From positions 164,653 through 228,652 of the forward strand of contig NZ_JAKVCW010000007.1 in NCBI RefSeq assembly GCF_022448905.1: a stretch of DNA of 64,000 nucleotides, given 5' to 3'. The position numbers and the translations under genes were made by a program. Source of the DNA: Shimia sp. (GTDB lineage Bacteria > Pseudomonadota > Alphaproteobacteria > Rhodobacterales > Rhodobacteraceae). Below the pieces are notes generated by a model, which saw only the letters and a program-made list of their open reading frames with translations, was not told the origin of the DNA and did not search any database. Positions 9,313-18,103 of this stretch are shown one piece after another (position 1 is the stretch's first letter; each line of letters begins with the position of its first letter).

Positions 9313-10584
9313 CTACAGCCCAAACGCGGAGTAAGGGTAGTAAAGCACCTCCGTGCCCTCCTCTACGTCCATGGCGTCGTCTGGTAGCTCCACCAACCCT
9401 TCAGCCCAGCTCAACCCACTGATCCGCCCGGAACCTTCGGATTTGAACACCTCCGCCCGCCCGTCCCGCAAGCGCGCGCGCAGATATTCGCGCCGCCCAG
9501 CTTTCTTGGACTTTGCAAAAGCCGCGGGTACCCGTTGCGCCACCGGTTCCTGCCATCCGGCACCGCCCAAAGCGTCCATAGCGGGTTTGGCGAAAATCAA
9601 CGTGCAAACCTTTGCCGCCACAGGGTTGCCCGGCAAGCCAAACACAGGCGTGCCAGCCCACATCCCCAGAGCCAATGGACGGCCCGGTTTGATTGCCAGC
9701 CGCCACAGCGTCATGGAACCGGTTTCATTGAGCAAGGCGGACATGTGGTCCTCATCGCCCGCAGAGGCACCGCCGGAAGTCAGGATCATATCCGCAGAAC
9801 TTGCAGCTTCATCCAAGAAACTTTTTAAGGCGTCACGATCATCCGGCGCGCGGCCCATGTCTATGGGCTCAAAACCAAATTGGGCGATCATAGCAAGCAG
9901 CATGGGGCGGTTCGCGTCAAAAATCTGATCTGGCCGCGCGTCCTGACCTGGCTCCGCCAACTCGTCTCCGGTGGAAACCACCGCCACACGCAAGCGCTTG
10001 AACACCAACAGCTGTGACACGCCTGTTGCGGCCGCCAAGGCCAGATCGGCAGGCGTAATGCGCTGGCCTTTGGCGAGGATGACACCGCCGACGGCTACGT
10101 CCTCCCCTGCCTTTCGGGTATTGCTGCCTTTTTTGAGCGGACCGTGAAAGGCAATTGCCGTGCCATCGGTGGTCACGTCTTCTTGCAGGATCACAGTGTC
10201 CACGCCTTCAGGCACGGTGGCCCCTGTGAGGATGCGTACAGCGTGAGCGGAAGGCAGTTCTCCTTCAAACGGGTCACCCGCAGCTGATCGACCTGCCACC
10301 AATGGCAGCGTTTGCGGCCCTTCAATGATATCGGCATGATGCAGCCCGTAGCCATCCACCGCAGAGTTCGGCTGTGGCGGATTGGACCGCCGCGCGACAA
10401 CATCCTCTGCCACGATCCGGCCCAAGGCTGCAAACAGCGGGACCGTTTCCGTGTCAACACATACATGAAGTCGTTCCTTTAGAAGCGTCAGGGCTTCAGA
10501 CACAGGCGTCCAATGCGTGTCCGCGGGCAAAGAAAAACAATCGTTTTTCAGAGGCGGCGGCACCAGTTCATTTTGCTTGGACAT
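9313..10584 (-). CDS. moeA: Molybdopterin molybdenumtransferase MoeA
   Basis: 423 residues with the MoeA arrangement: an N-terminal region with the PxxxSAVDGY-like segment (PPQPNSAVDGYGLHHAD), a GATVPEGVDTVILQED stretch, then the MPT-binding domain with STGDE and TSGGASAGDEDH. It inserts molybdate into adenylylated molybdopterin. It is the last gene of the minus-strand cluster fdhD-mobA-mobB-moeA, ten bases after mobB, so all four probably form one Mo-cofactor operon. Confidence 0.95.
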   Translation of the reverse strand: MSKQNELVPPPLKNDCFSLPADTHWTPVSEALTLLKERLHVCVDTETVPLFAALGRIVAEDVVARRSNPPQPNSAVDGYGLHHADIIEGPQTLPLVAGRSAAGDPFEGELPSAHAVRILTGATVPEGVDTVILQEDVTTDGTAIAFHGPLKKGSNTRKAGEDVAVGGVILAKGQRITPADLALAAATGVSQLLVFKRLRVAVVSTGDELAEPGQDARPDQIFDANRPMLLAMIAQFGFEPIDMGRAPDDRDALKSFLDEAASSADMILTSGGASAGDEDHMSALLNETGSMTLWRLAIKPGRPLALGMWAGTPVFGLPGNPVAAKVCTLIFAKPAMDALGGAGWQEPVAQRVPAAFAKSKKAGRREYLRARLRDGRAEVFKSEGSGRISGLSWAEGLVELPDDAMDVEEGTEVLYYPYSAFGL

Positions 10585-10593
10585 ATGGGCCTC

Positions 10594-11103
10594 CTAACCG
10601 GCGGGTGACGCGCTCATCCCCAAGTCAGACAGAATAAAATCAGCAATTGCCTTTGTATCGTTCAAGTCAAATACCGGTTTGTCGTTTTCCAGCGCCACGT
10701 CGCTGGCAATTGCGCGAATGGTCGGATCTTCCGGCGAAATCAGCGCGTTGCCGGTCTCCTGACGATGCGCTTCGACCTTGGGGTGGGCATCCCGTTTATA
10801 GCCTTCCACCAGCACCAGATCGACATCTGAGAGCTTGGTGAGCAGGTCCTCAAGCGTTGGCTCATCTTCATCGCGCAACTCATGCATCAACGCCCAGCGG
10901 CTTTTGGACGCCAACAAGACCTCCCGCGCCCCAGCCACCCGATGGCGGTGGCTGTCCTTACCCGGGTGATCCACGTCAAAGCTGTGATGCGCATGTTTGA
11001 CTGTGGACACACTAAAGCCGCGCCCCGTGATTTCGGTCACCAAACGTTCCATCAACCCGGTTTTGCCCGAATTTTTCCACCCGACAACGCCATAGATTTG
11101 CAT
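10594..11103 (-). CDS. mobB: Molybdopterin-guanine dinucleotide biosynthesis protein MobB
   Basis: 169 residues. A P-loop is at the N-terminus (VVGWKNSGKTGLMERL) followed by STVKHAHHSFDVDHPGKDS, the signature of MobB GTP-binding proteins, and the VLVEGYKRDAHPKVE motif. MobB assists MobA in attaching GMP to Mo-molybdopterin. It starts two bases after mobA ends. Confidence 0.95.
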   Translation of the reverse strand: MQIYGVVGWKNSGKTGLMERLVTEITGRGFSVSTVKHAHHSFDVDHPGKDSHRHRVAGAREVLLASKSRWALMHELRDEDEPTLEDLLTKLSDVDLVLVEGYKRDAHPKVEAHRQETGNALISPEDPTIRAIASDVALENDKPVFDLNDTKAIADFILSDLGMSASPAG

Positions 11104-11105
11104 TG

Positions 11106-11726
11106 TTATTCCATCTCTCCAGCAATCCGGCGCGCCTCTTCAAGATCTTCCGGTGTATTCACATTAAAGAAAGGGTCTATCCCGCTTTGCACAAAGGCGG
11201 CTTGACCTGCATCATGTTTGTCCGTCCAGATCACAACTTTTCTCAAGCCTGCTTCCAAGGCTGCCCTCAAGTCCTCCCGCAGAGCCACGGGCCAGAGCCC
11301 AAAGGTCGGCTGTCGCCAGAGTTTGCCGCCCGGCTTTCCCGAAGCGGCCAAGGCGAGCGGATGCGGTCTGGCTTCAGAAGCCAGCAAGAGTTGTGGCACC
11401 AAATCACAGGGGAAGAATGGCGTGTCGGCTGCGGCCGTCACAATCGCATCCGCCCCCTGCTCTGCCGCCCAGTCCAGACCGGCCAACACACCAGCCAAAG
11501 GCCCAGGAAACTCCGCCAGAGAGTCCGGAATTACAGGTAGTTCCAGATCCGCAAACCGCGCTGGGTCGCCATTGGCGTTGAGCGCCATGCCAGCCACCTG
11601 TGGCTCCAAACGGTCGATCACGTGCTGCAAAATGGTATTGCCACCTAAGGCCAAGCGGCCCTTATCGCCACCGCCCATGCGGGTGGCCTGGCCTCCCGCC
11701 AAAATCACGCCAAGGGGTTGTTTCAT
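11106..11726 (-). CDS. mobA: Molybdenum cofactor guanylyltransferase MobA
   Basis: 206 residues. The nucleotidyltransferase motif LAGGQATRMGGGDKGRLALGG lies near the N-terminus (split here for length: LAGGQATRMGG, GDKGRLALGG) and AAADTPFFPCDLV around residue 100 is the metal-binding segment of MobA. It transfers GMP from GTP to the cofactor for DMSO-reductase-family enzymes. ATGA overlap with fdhD upstream and tight spacing to mobB place it in the Mo operon. Confidence 0.95.
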   Translation of the reverse strand: MKQPLGVILAGGQATRMGGGDKGRLALGGNTILQHVIDRLEPQVAGMALNANGDPARFADLELPVIPDSLAEFPGPLAGVLAGLDWAAEQGADAIVTAAADTPFFPCDLVPQLLLASEARPHPLALAASGKPGGKLWRQPTFGLWPVALREDLRAALEAGLRKVVIWTDKHDAGQAAFVQSGIDPFFNVNTPEDLEEARRIAGEME

Positions 11727-12610
11727 CGACCATATCCCCCTTTACGCGCGTGCTTTTTGCCCTCGTCCGGCACACTGGCTGGATCAACATCGCGCAGCAA
11801 GCGCTCCTCGCCACTGAGGCAGACAAAACGCTGGCCTCGCATCCGGCCAATTACGGTAAGCCCCACTTGGCGCGCGATCTCCACGCCCCAAGCGGTGAAC
11901 CCGGAACGAGATGCAAGAACGGGAATGCCCATCAAGGCGCATTTGATCACCATCTCGGACGTGAGCCGACCGGTGGTGTAGAGCATCTTATCCGCCGCTA
12001 CTTCTCCGTGCTGAAACATCCACCCAGAGATTTTGTCGACCGCATTATGCCGGCCAACGTCCTCCATATAGACCAACGGCCGCGCGCCTTGGCAGAGCAC
12101 AGTGCCATGAATGGCACCGGCCTCCAGATACAGCGACGGCGTGCGATTGATGGTATTGGCGAGCGCATAGAGGTCGCTGGTTTTGACCTGCGTCTGAGGC
12201 AGCTCTACCCCTTCCAAGCCTTCCATCATGTCGCCAAAAACGGTGCCCACGGCACAGCCCGATGTACGGGTCTTTTTCTTGAGTTTCTCTTCGTGATTGG
12301 TCTCTGTTTCGGTGCGCACGACAACCACTTCGAGCTCTTCATCATAGTCCACCCGCGTGACAACATCACCGTCGCGCAACATGCCCTGATTGCGCAGAAA
12401 ACCAACCGCCAGATACTCCGGATAGTCGCCAATGGTCATGGCTGTCACGATTTCCTGGCTGTTGAGGTAAATCGTCAGAGGCCGTTCTTCTACAACGGAA
12501 ATTTCGGTTTCCTGCCCAAGGTGATCCACGCCAGTGACGGCGCGGGTCAAGCGTGGCGCTTTGGGATCAGGGGCAATCAGATATTGTGCCAAGTCCGGCG
12601 CGTCTGCCAT
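11723..12610 (-). CDS. fdhD: Formate dehydrogenase accessory sulfurtransferase FdhD
   Basis: 295 residues from the ATG at 12610, which has GGAGG at ideal spacing. FdhD carries sulfur from IscS to the Mo-bis-MGD cofactor of formate dehydrogenase. Recognisable parts are the LTIYLNSQEIVTAMTIGDYP start, the GRHNAVDK segment and SEMVIKCALMGIPVLASRS. The conserved cysteine lies in SGCAVGTVFGD; the second cysteine of the CxxC found in E. coli FdhD is absent, as in some other members. First gene of the operon leading to moeA; a formate dehydrogenase is not in the window. Confidence 0.93.
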   Translation of the reverse strand: MADAPDLAQYLIAPDPKAPRLTRAVTGVDHLGQETEISVVEERPLTIYLNSQEIVTAMTIGDYPEYLAVGFLRNQGMLRDGDVVTRVDYDEELEVVVVRTETETNHEEKLKKKTRTSGCAVGTVFGDMMEGLEGVELPQTQVKTSDLYALANTINRTPSLYLEAGAIHGTVLCQGARPLVYMEDVGRHNAVDKISGWMFQHGEVAADKMLYTTGRLTSEMVIKCALMGIPVLASRSGFTAWGVEIARQVGLTVIGRMRGQRFVCLSGEERLLRDVDPASVPDEGKKHARKGGYGR

Positions 12611-12759
12611 GGGTGTCCTCCGTTGATTAGTGGGCAAACTAGTGATGATTTTTTTGTATTGCCACCATCAAAAACTTTGCTGCGACCTTGCGTTCACAAC
12701 GCTTGCGCAGCCGTGGCCAACTCGCTACCCCGACTAAGGTACATTTCAGCGAGGCTTTT

Positions 12760-13473
12760 ATGGCGTCATATTGGGATAGATCCATCTTCTGGCGCGGCTT
12801 CCGGGATGGGTTGCCGTTTGTGCTGGTGGTCGGGCCGTTTGGCATGTTGTTTGGCGTTGTGGCCACCGAGGCAGGACTGCCTTTGGTGCAGGTCATGAGC
12901 TTTTCGATTGTGGTGATCGCAGGTGCCGCGCAGTTCACAGCGCTGCAGTTGATGGCGGACAATGCGCCAACCATTGTGGTGATCGCCTCAGCACTGGCAG
13001 TGAACCTGCGGATGGCGATGTACTCGGCCTCTATGACGCCGCACCTTGGGCCGTTGCCAGTGTGGCGGCGGGCGTTAGTAGCTTATAGTCTGGTAGATCA
13101 AAGCTATGCGCTTTCGGTCATGGAATATGAGAAGCGTCCGGAGATGACGCTGGCGCAAAAAACCTCTTATTTTGCAGGGGTTATCGCGCCGGTTCTGCCA
13201 AATTGGTACCTTGCAACGCTGGTAGGTGCTTTAGTGGGACAGTCCATTCCAGACAGCTTTGCGCTCGATTTTGCGGTGCCCATCACCTTCCTTGCGATGA
13301 TTGGTCCAATGCTGCGCACCAAGGCGCATGTTGCGGCGGCAGTGGTCTCGGTCATCTGCGCGCTGCTCTTCGCCTTCCTGCCCTGGAACCTGGGCCTGAT
13401 CGCGGCAGGGATTGCAGGTATGATGACTGGGGCCTTTGTGGAATTGCGCACCGAAAACAAGGACATGGCATGA
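12760..13473 (+). CDS. AzlC-family branched-chain amino acid exporter, large subunit
   Basis: 237 residues with about six to eight membrane segments. The pattern FRDGLPFVLVVGPFGMLFGV near the N-terminus and AGAAQFTALQLM are characteristic of AzlC. AzlC and AzlD together export branched-chain amino acids and analogues across the inner membrane. GAGG precedes the ATG at 12760. The 3' end overlaps the azlD start (ATGA). Confidence 0.9.
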   Translation: MASYWDRSIFWRGFRDGLPFVLVVGPFGMLFGVVATEAGLPLVQVMSFSIVVIAGAAQFTALQLMADNAPTIVVIASALAVNLRMAMYSASMTPHLGPLPVWRRALVAYSLVDQSYALSVMEYEKRPEMTLAQKTSYFAGVIAPVLPNWYLATLVGALVGQSIPDSFALDFAVPITFLAMIGPMLRTKAHVAAAVVSVICALLFAFLPWNLGLIAAGIAGMMTGAFVELRTENKDMA

Positions 13474-13793
13474 GTGAGAGCACAACCGTCTGGGTGATCA
13501 TTGTCGCCATGGGGATGGGCAGCTTTGGGTTGCGCTTCCTGTTTTTGGGCGTGATCGGCGACCGGGAATTGCCTGAGTGGGTGCTGCGCCATTTGCGCTA
13601 TACGGCTGTGGCTGTACTGCCAGGGCTGGTGGCACCACTTGTGCTGTGGCCTGCGGCAACGGAAGGGCAACCGGACCCAGCGCGGCTGGCGGCGGCGGCA
13701 GTGACGCTTGGCGTGGGCTATGCCACTAAGAACGTTTTGGCGGCGATTTTCAGCGGCGCGGCGGCGTTGTTTCTGGGGCTGTATTTCCTCTAA
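13470..13793 (+). CDS. AzlD-family small subunit
   Basis: 107 residues, four predicted transmembrane helices, with GSFGLRFLFLG near the N-terminus and a YATKNVLAA segment, as in AzlD. It is translated in coupling with the AzlC gene (four-base overlap) and would form the exporter with it. A dispersed repeat begins right after the stop codon. Confidence 0.88.
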   Translation: MSESTTVWVIIVAMGMGSFGLRFLFLGVIGDRELPEWVLRHLRYTAVAVLPGLVAPLVLWPAATEGQPDPARLAAAAVTLGVGYATKNVLAAIFSGAAALFLGLYFL

Positions 13794-13841
13794 AATCCAC
13801 GTCGGTATTGCGTCGGTATCACGGCTGTTTTGCGACTGTGG
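13793..13841 (-). repeat. Dispersed intergenic repeat, copy 2
   Basis: Inverted copy of the element at 1877-1925, again directly downstream of a stop codon (azlD). Relative to the preceding gene both copies have the same orientation, reading CCACGTCGGTAT, then a second GTCGGTAT, then CTGTTTT. Confidence 0.7.
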
Positions 13842-13872
13842 CGATGCGCTTCTGTGCATCATTTTCGAGATC

Positions 13873-14502
13873 TTACTGACGTTCGTATTCCGGGACAAAG
13901 GCGGCGAGCACCTTGGACTTGTCGTCGTCGTCGTACTCAAACAGACGATCATAGGTCGCGCCTTTGTCGGCAAAGTAGTCCATCAACTTGCGCGGATAAT
14001 AAGACTGCGGCGCATCCTCAAAACCCGGCAAGGTCTTCAACAGCGCAGAGGTAGATTTTGCACATTGTGCCTCGGTCACCGGACCCAGCGACTCGGCGCC
14101 GCGCAGGGCCATCTCCGCAACCTGCGGGCTCACGTCGATGGACTGCACCACCACATGGTAGGTCTCGCGCGCATGAAAGCGGGTGTACTGATCCACCATA
14201 TAAGGTGTCATGCCGTAGACCACATCGTTTTTTGCAACGATCGCGTCCTCTTTGCGGAAGGAGCCAGCCGGGTCAAAAGCCACGCGCTGGCTGCCATTGA
14301 TCATCAACGAGGTATGCGCGCCGGAGCCGCTCTCGTTGGAGATCATGGTGTAGAGCGTCAGCTGTTTAGGGCCGTCATGCACATAACGCGCGGCCTCCAC
14401 AGCGGCGTCCGGCGAGTTGCTGGACGCCGGATTTCGCACCGAACAGGCCGACACTGAAGCGACCAGCGCCACAAGCGCCAAACCACGTACCAAAACATTC
14501 AT
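13873..14502 (-). CDS. Putative lipoprotein
   Basis: 209 residues with a type II signal peptide: positively charged start, hydrophobic core and a lipobox LVASVSAC with cysteine at residue 20. The mature part is soluble and contains no domain I recognise (segments LTLYTMISNESGSGAHTSL and RFHARETYHVVVQSIDV). Probably anchored to the inner or outer membrane facing the periplasm. It is convergent with azlCD and lies just downstream of the oxidase subunit IV miniprotein gene. Confidence 0.8.
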   Translation of the reverse strand: MNVLVRGLALVALVASVSACSVRNPASSNSPDAAVEAARYVHDGPKQLTLYTMISNESGSGAHTSLMINGSQRVAFDPAGSFRKEDAIVAKNDVVYGMTPYMVDQYTRFHARETYHVVVQSIDVSPQVAEMALRGAESLGPVTEAQCAKSTSALLKTLPGFEDAPQSYYPRKLMDYFADKGATYDRLFEYDDDDKSKVLAAFVPEYERQ

Positions 14503-14527
14503 ACCTGAGAACCCCGGCGAGACGCGA

Positions 14528-14662
14528 TCAGCTGTTGAACAGCGCCAGGAAAATCAAAACGGCAATCGCGGCAACCGACACGTAGGTGGACCATTTGATA
14601 AAGCCTTCAAATGCTTTTTCCTGTGCTTCGATGTTCATCGAGCCGTGCTTGTGTTCTGCCAT
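14528..14662 (-). CDS. aa3-type cytochrome c oxidase subunit IV (miniprotein)
   Basis: 44 residues: a short soluble part MAEHKHGSMNIEAQEKAFEG followed by FIKWSTYV and one transmembrane helix to the C-terminus. This is the pattern of the small bacterial aa3 cytochrome c oxidase subunit IV, known from Paracoccus and Rhodobacter, which packs against subunits I and III in the inner membrane and is dispensable for activity. AGGAAGG lies upstream of the ATG. Confidence 0.88.
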   Translation of the reverse strand: MAEHKHGSMNIEAQEKAFEGFIKWSTYVSVAAIAVLIFLALFNS

Positions 14663-14752
14663 CTGGGTAATCCTTCCTGTTGCTAGAGCGCTGGATAGCT
14701 GATTCATCTGGCCCTGTCACCCACTCAGGTGTCGCAGGGTGGTGCATAGCGT

Positions 14753-15211
14753 TTAGGCGCTGTCTTTCTTCAGCCCCTCGGCCAATCGGAAACCAATCCG
14801 GGAGGGGGCCTCGCCAGTGTCTTTCTGTTTTGGCAAAGCCCGAAGCATGACGTTGAGCTGGCTAACGTGCTGCACCAATTGGGTTTTGATGCCGCTGCTG
14901 TCGGTGCCATAAAAGGTCACGATATCTGGATCAAAGAAGCCCATGCCCTCGATGCGCAACACACCCGCTTCGCCGCCGACAAAGCCCATGGCCACTTCGT
15001 GCTCGTTATCGAGCTGCTTTTCGAAGTTCTGAATGTAGAGGATCAGGCGTTCATAGGCCCATTCCGCCGCACTTTTCTGTTTCACCGGCTGTTTGGCGAT
15101 GTCGTCGGGCACCGCAACGGTTTCCGCATCAGGGTCAGAATGCACCTCGTACAAGCGTGGCAAAGCCTCCGCTTCGATGGCTTCCGCGGTGGTTTTGATC
15201 TCATCAGTCAT
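14753..15211 (-). CDS. Conserved hypothetical protein (possibly DUF6173)
   Basis: 152 residues, soluble. The centre (AAEWAYERLILYIQNFEKQLDNEHEVAMGF, given in parts: AAEWAYERLILYIQ, NFEKQLDNEHEVAMGF) and the segment GVLRIEGMGFFDPDIVTFYG look like a family conserved in Rhodobacteraceae that I associate, without certainty, with DUF6173. It lies 15 bases downstream of the MBL hydrolase gene in the same direction, so probably belongs to that transcription unit. Function unknown. Confidence 0.7.
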   Translation of the reverse strand: MTDEIKTTAEAIEAEALPRLYEVHSDPDAETVAVPDDIAKQPVKQKSAAEWAYERLILYIQNFEKQLDNEHEVAMGFVGGEAGVLRIEGMGFFDPDIVTFYGTDSSGIKTQLVQHVSQLNVMLRALPKQKDTGEAPSRIGFRLAEGLKKDSA

Positions 15212-15226
15212 AGGTGTTCGCGCCTG

Positions 15227-16270
15227 TCAGTCTATTCGTTGCCACAGATACGCGCCGTCTTCGCGCGTCGTGCGGCTTGCAGCGCCAACTTGGTAAAGAT
15301 GGTTGAGATGTGCAAGGGCTTCGACCAAAGCAAGACCGTAAGCCCCCCCATCAATTTGGCGTTTGAACAGCGGAAGGAAGCACTCTGCGGCGGTTTGTGG
15401 CGTGTCCAGATGCTCCAACAGGCGCTTGAGTGCACCGTGGTGGTTTTCGATCAGTTGCTTCATCCGCAAAGGCGCACCGGTGAAGGGCAGCTTGTGCCCC
15501 CCGAGGATCAGTTGATCGTCCCGGGCATATTGCTTGAGACGTTCGCAGGCTTCGAGCCAGTCGGCAACCGGATCGGCCTCGGGTTCGGTCGCGTAGACGC
15601 CAATGTTGGAGCTGATCGAGGGCAGAATTTGATCGCCCGACAGCACAAGGTTGTCATCCTGGGACCAGAAGGTGGCGTGCTCCGGCGCATGGCCGTTGCC
15701 GATATGTACGGTCCATCTGCGACCGCCCATCTCGATCACGTCATCCTGCTTGATGCGTTTGAAACCCAGAGGCATCGGCGCGACGACGTCGGCAAAATTG
15801 AACGGGCGTTCGCTGGCACGTTGGTTGTAGATTTCCTCGTCCATGCCGCAGGCGCGATAGAAATCCAGCGTTTCCTGACGTGGCACCGCCTGTTCGTCCA
15901 GTTGCAGCATGCGCGCAAAGAGCCAAGCCGTACGGGTGGTCCAAAGGCTGGCGCCGTGCTCGGTTTGGAACCAACCGGCGAGGCCAACATGATCGGGGTG
16001 GTGGTGGGTGACCACAACGCGCGAGATCGGTTTGCCGCCCAGCGGACCGGCCATCAGGGTTTCCCAGATGGCGCGGCCACGTTTGCTGTCAAAGCCGGTG
16101 TCGACAATGGTCCAGCTGTCGCCTTCGTCCAACGCGTAGATGTTGACGTGGTCGAGCTTCATCGGCAACGGCAGGCGCATCCAGAGGACACCAGTGGCCA
16201 CTTCGATGGCCTCCCCCTCCGCCGGAGGGGTGTCCCATGGGTAGCGAATGCCTGCCGCGCCGTCTTTCAT
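15227..16270 (-). CDS. MBL-fold metallo-hydrolase
   Basis: 347 residues. The metal-binding HxHxDH motif appears as THHHPDH at about residues 96-102, preceded by DTGFD and followed by a GNGHAPEH stretch and SGDQIL, giving a binuclear zinc site. A C-terminal winged-helix region (from about residue 250) resembles LACTB2-type members. Substrate unknown; hydrolysis of a thioester or other ester would suit its partner. Its start shares one base with the stop of the acyl-CoA dehydrogenase gene. Confidence 0.9.
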   Translation of the reverse strand: MKDGAAGIRYPWDTPPAEGEAIEVATGVLWMRLPLPMKLDHVNIYALDEGDSWTIVDTGFDSKRGRAIWETLMAGPLGGKPISRVVVTHHHPDHVGLAGWFQTEHGASLWTTRTAWLFARMLQLDEQAVPRQETLDFYRACGMDEEIYNQRASERPFNFADVVAPMPLGFKRIKQDDVIEMGGRRWTVHIGNGHAPEHATFWSQDDNLVLSGDQILPSISSNIGVYATEPEADPVADWLEACERLKQYARDDQLILGGHKLPFTGAPLRMKQLIENHHGALKRLLEHLDTPQTAAECFLPLFKRQIDGGAYGLALVEALAHLNHLYQVGAASRTTREDGAYLWQRID

Positions 16271-17988
16271 CAGGCTGCGCCCAGATCTTCTGGCGTGATC
16301 GCATAGAGGTCATCTGCGCCCTGCATCGCGTGCACCAGCACACCGGCGTGTTCCGGCAGCAGGCGCTGCATGTAGAAACGGGCCAGGCGCGTGCGTGCGC
16401 CGTCGCCGCCTTCGGCAATGGCGGCGCGCAGGTGGAAGTAGCCGCCCAGCACGCGAGCAAAGCCGCGCAGGAAGGGCACGGAGCCGGCAAAGCGGTCGTT
16501 CATGTTGCCTTGCGCAACCATCCATTCGGTGGCTTCGCGCAGGGTCTCGGTGGCCTGCCACAGCGGCTCGGCCAAATCAGACATGCTCTCGCGGACTTTT
16601 TCAGCGCAATCTTCGATTTCATCAAGCAGCGCATAGGCGGCGTCGCCCCCGTCCATCAGCTTGCGGGCCACGAGGTCCATGGATTGGATACCGTTGGTAC
16701 CCTCATAGATCGCTGTCACGCGCACATCGCGGGAATACTGCGCCGCACCGGTTTCCTCGATGAAGCCCATACCGCCGTGGACTTGCACACCATCTTCAGA
16801 GACCTTGATGCCCACATCGGTGCCGAAGGCCTTAGCAATCGGGGTCAGAAAGGCGGCGCGGGCTTTCCAATCCTTGTCACCGGTGGCGGTGCCCATGTCG
16901 ATCGCCACGGCACAGGCCATTTCGATGGCGCGGGCGGCAAAGATGTCTGCCTTCATACCGGCCAGCATGCGGCGCACGTCAGCGTGGTCCACAATGGTGC
17001 CGCCGCCTTCAACCGGAGTGCGGCCCTGTTTGCGCTCCATCGCGTAGTCCAGCGCCTTCTGGTAGGCGCCTTCCGCAGCGCCAACACCCTGACCGCCCAC
17101 ACCCAGACGGGCGTTGTTCATCATGGTGAACATGCATTTCATGCCGTCATGCGCGTCGCCTACGAGCCAGCCTTTGGCGCCATCAAACTGCATCACCGCC
17201 GTAGGGGAGCCGTGCAGACCCATTTTGTGCTCCAGACTCACCACTCCCAGAGTGTTGGCCACGCCGGGGTTGCCGTTTTCATCCGGGATGTATTTCGGCA
17301 CTATGAAGAGGCTGATGCCTTTGGTGCCGGGCACGCCATTGGGCAGACGGGCCAGCACGAGGTGGCAGACGTTGCCGGTGAAGTCGTTGTCGCCCCAGCT
17401 GATGTAAATTTTCTGACCTGTCACGGCGTAAGAGCCGTCGCCATTGGGCTCGGCTTTAGAGCGCAATGCACCGACATCGGAGCCTGCGGCAGGCTCGGTC
17501 AGGTTCATGGTACCAGCCCATTCACCGGTGATCAGCTTTTCCAGATAGGTGGCTTTGATCTGCTCAGAGGCATGATGCTCTAGCGCTTCGATCTGGCCTT
17601 GGGTCATCAGCGGGTTGAGTTGCAGCGACAGGCAACCAGCCGCCATCATCTCATTCACCGCGGTGGTGATGGTGTGGGGCAGACCCATGCCGCCGTATTC
17701 CGGCGAGGCGGAAGTGGAAATCCAGCCGCCTTCGGCAATGGCTTTGTAGGCTTCGGCAAAACCTGGAGAGGTGCGCACAACGCCGTTTTCCAGAACCGCC
17801 GGGGTCAGATCGCCGTTGCGGTTGATCGGCGCCATGACCTCCTCAACCATCTTGCCCGCTTCCAGCAGGATCGCCTCGGTGGTGTCGCGGTCCGCGTCGG
17901 CAAAGCGCTCGGTGGAGGTGACTTTTGCAAAATCCACCACGTGGTCAAAAAGGAACTGAATATCGGTTACTGGGGCGCGAAAGGGCAT
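16270..17988 (-). CDS. Acyl-CoA dehydrogenase, DmdC-like
   Basis: 572 residues from the ATG at 17988 (GGAGAG upstream; opens MPFRAPVTDIQFLFD). The extra-long acyl-CoA dehydrogenase layout with N-terminal extension and C-terminal domain, plus NLTEPAAGSDVGAL, HKMGLHGSPTAVM and the AIYEGTNGIQSMDL segment bearing the catalytic Glu, match the DmdC group. DmdC enzymes oxidise 3-methylmercaptopropionyl-CoA in DMSP demethylation, but paralogues act on other acyl-CoAs, so the substrate is left open. Electrons would pass to ETF and then ETF-QO (5.9-7.5 kb). Confidence 0.88.
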   Translation of the reverse strand: MPFRAPVTDIQFLFDHVVDFAKVTSTERFADADRDTTEAILLEAGKMVEEVMAPINRNGDLTPAVLENGVVRTSPGFAEAYKAIAEGGWISTSASPEYGGMGLPHTITTAVNEMMAAGCLSLQLNPLMTQGQIEALEHHASEQIKATYLEKLITGEWAGTMNLTEPAAGSDVGALRSKAEPNGDGSYAVTGQKIYISWGDNDFTGNVCHLVLARLPNGVPGTKGISLFIVPKYIPDENGNPGVANTLGVVSLEHKMGLHGSPTAVMQFDGAKGWLVGDAHDGMKCMFTMMNNARLGVGGQGVGAAEGAYQKALDYAMERKQGRTPVEGGGTIVDHADVRRMLAGMKADIFAARAIEMACAVAIDMGTATGDKDWKARAAFLTPIAKAFGTDVGIKVSEDGVQVHGGMGFIEETGAAQYSRDVRVTAIYEGTNGIQSMDLVARKLMDGGDAAYALLDEIEDCAEKVRESMSDLAEPLWQATETLREATEWMVAQGNMNDRFAGSVPFLRGFARVLGGYFHLRAAIAEGGDGARTRLARFYMQRLLPEHAGVLVHAMQGADDLYAITPEDLGAA

Positions 17989-18103
17989 CGGTCTCTCCGG
18001 CAGGCTTGGCATTACTTGCGGCTGCTTGTATGCAGCTTTGGGCCTTACGATAAGGGCCTTGTTGAACCGATCACAGAAAAACGCAGCGTCACAGGAGCGC
18101 CCC

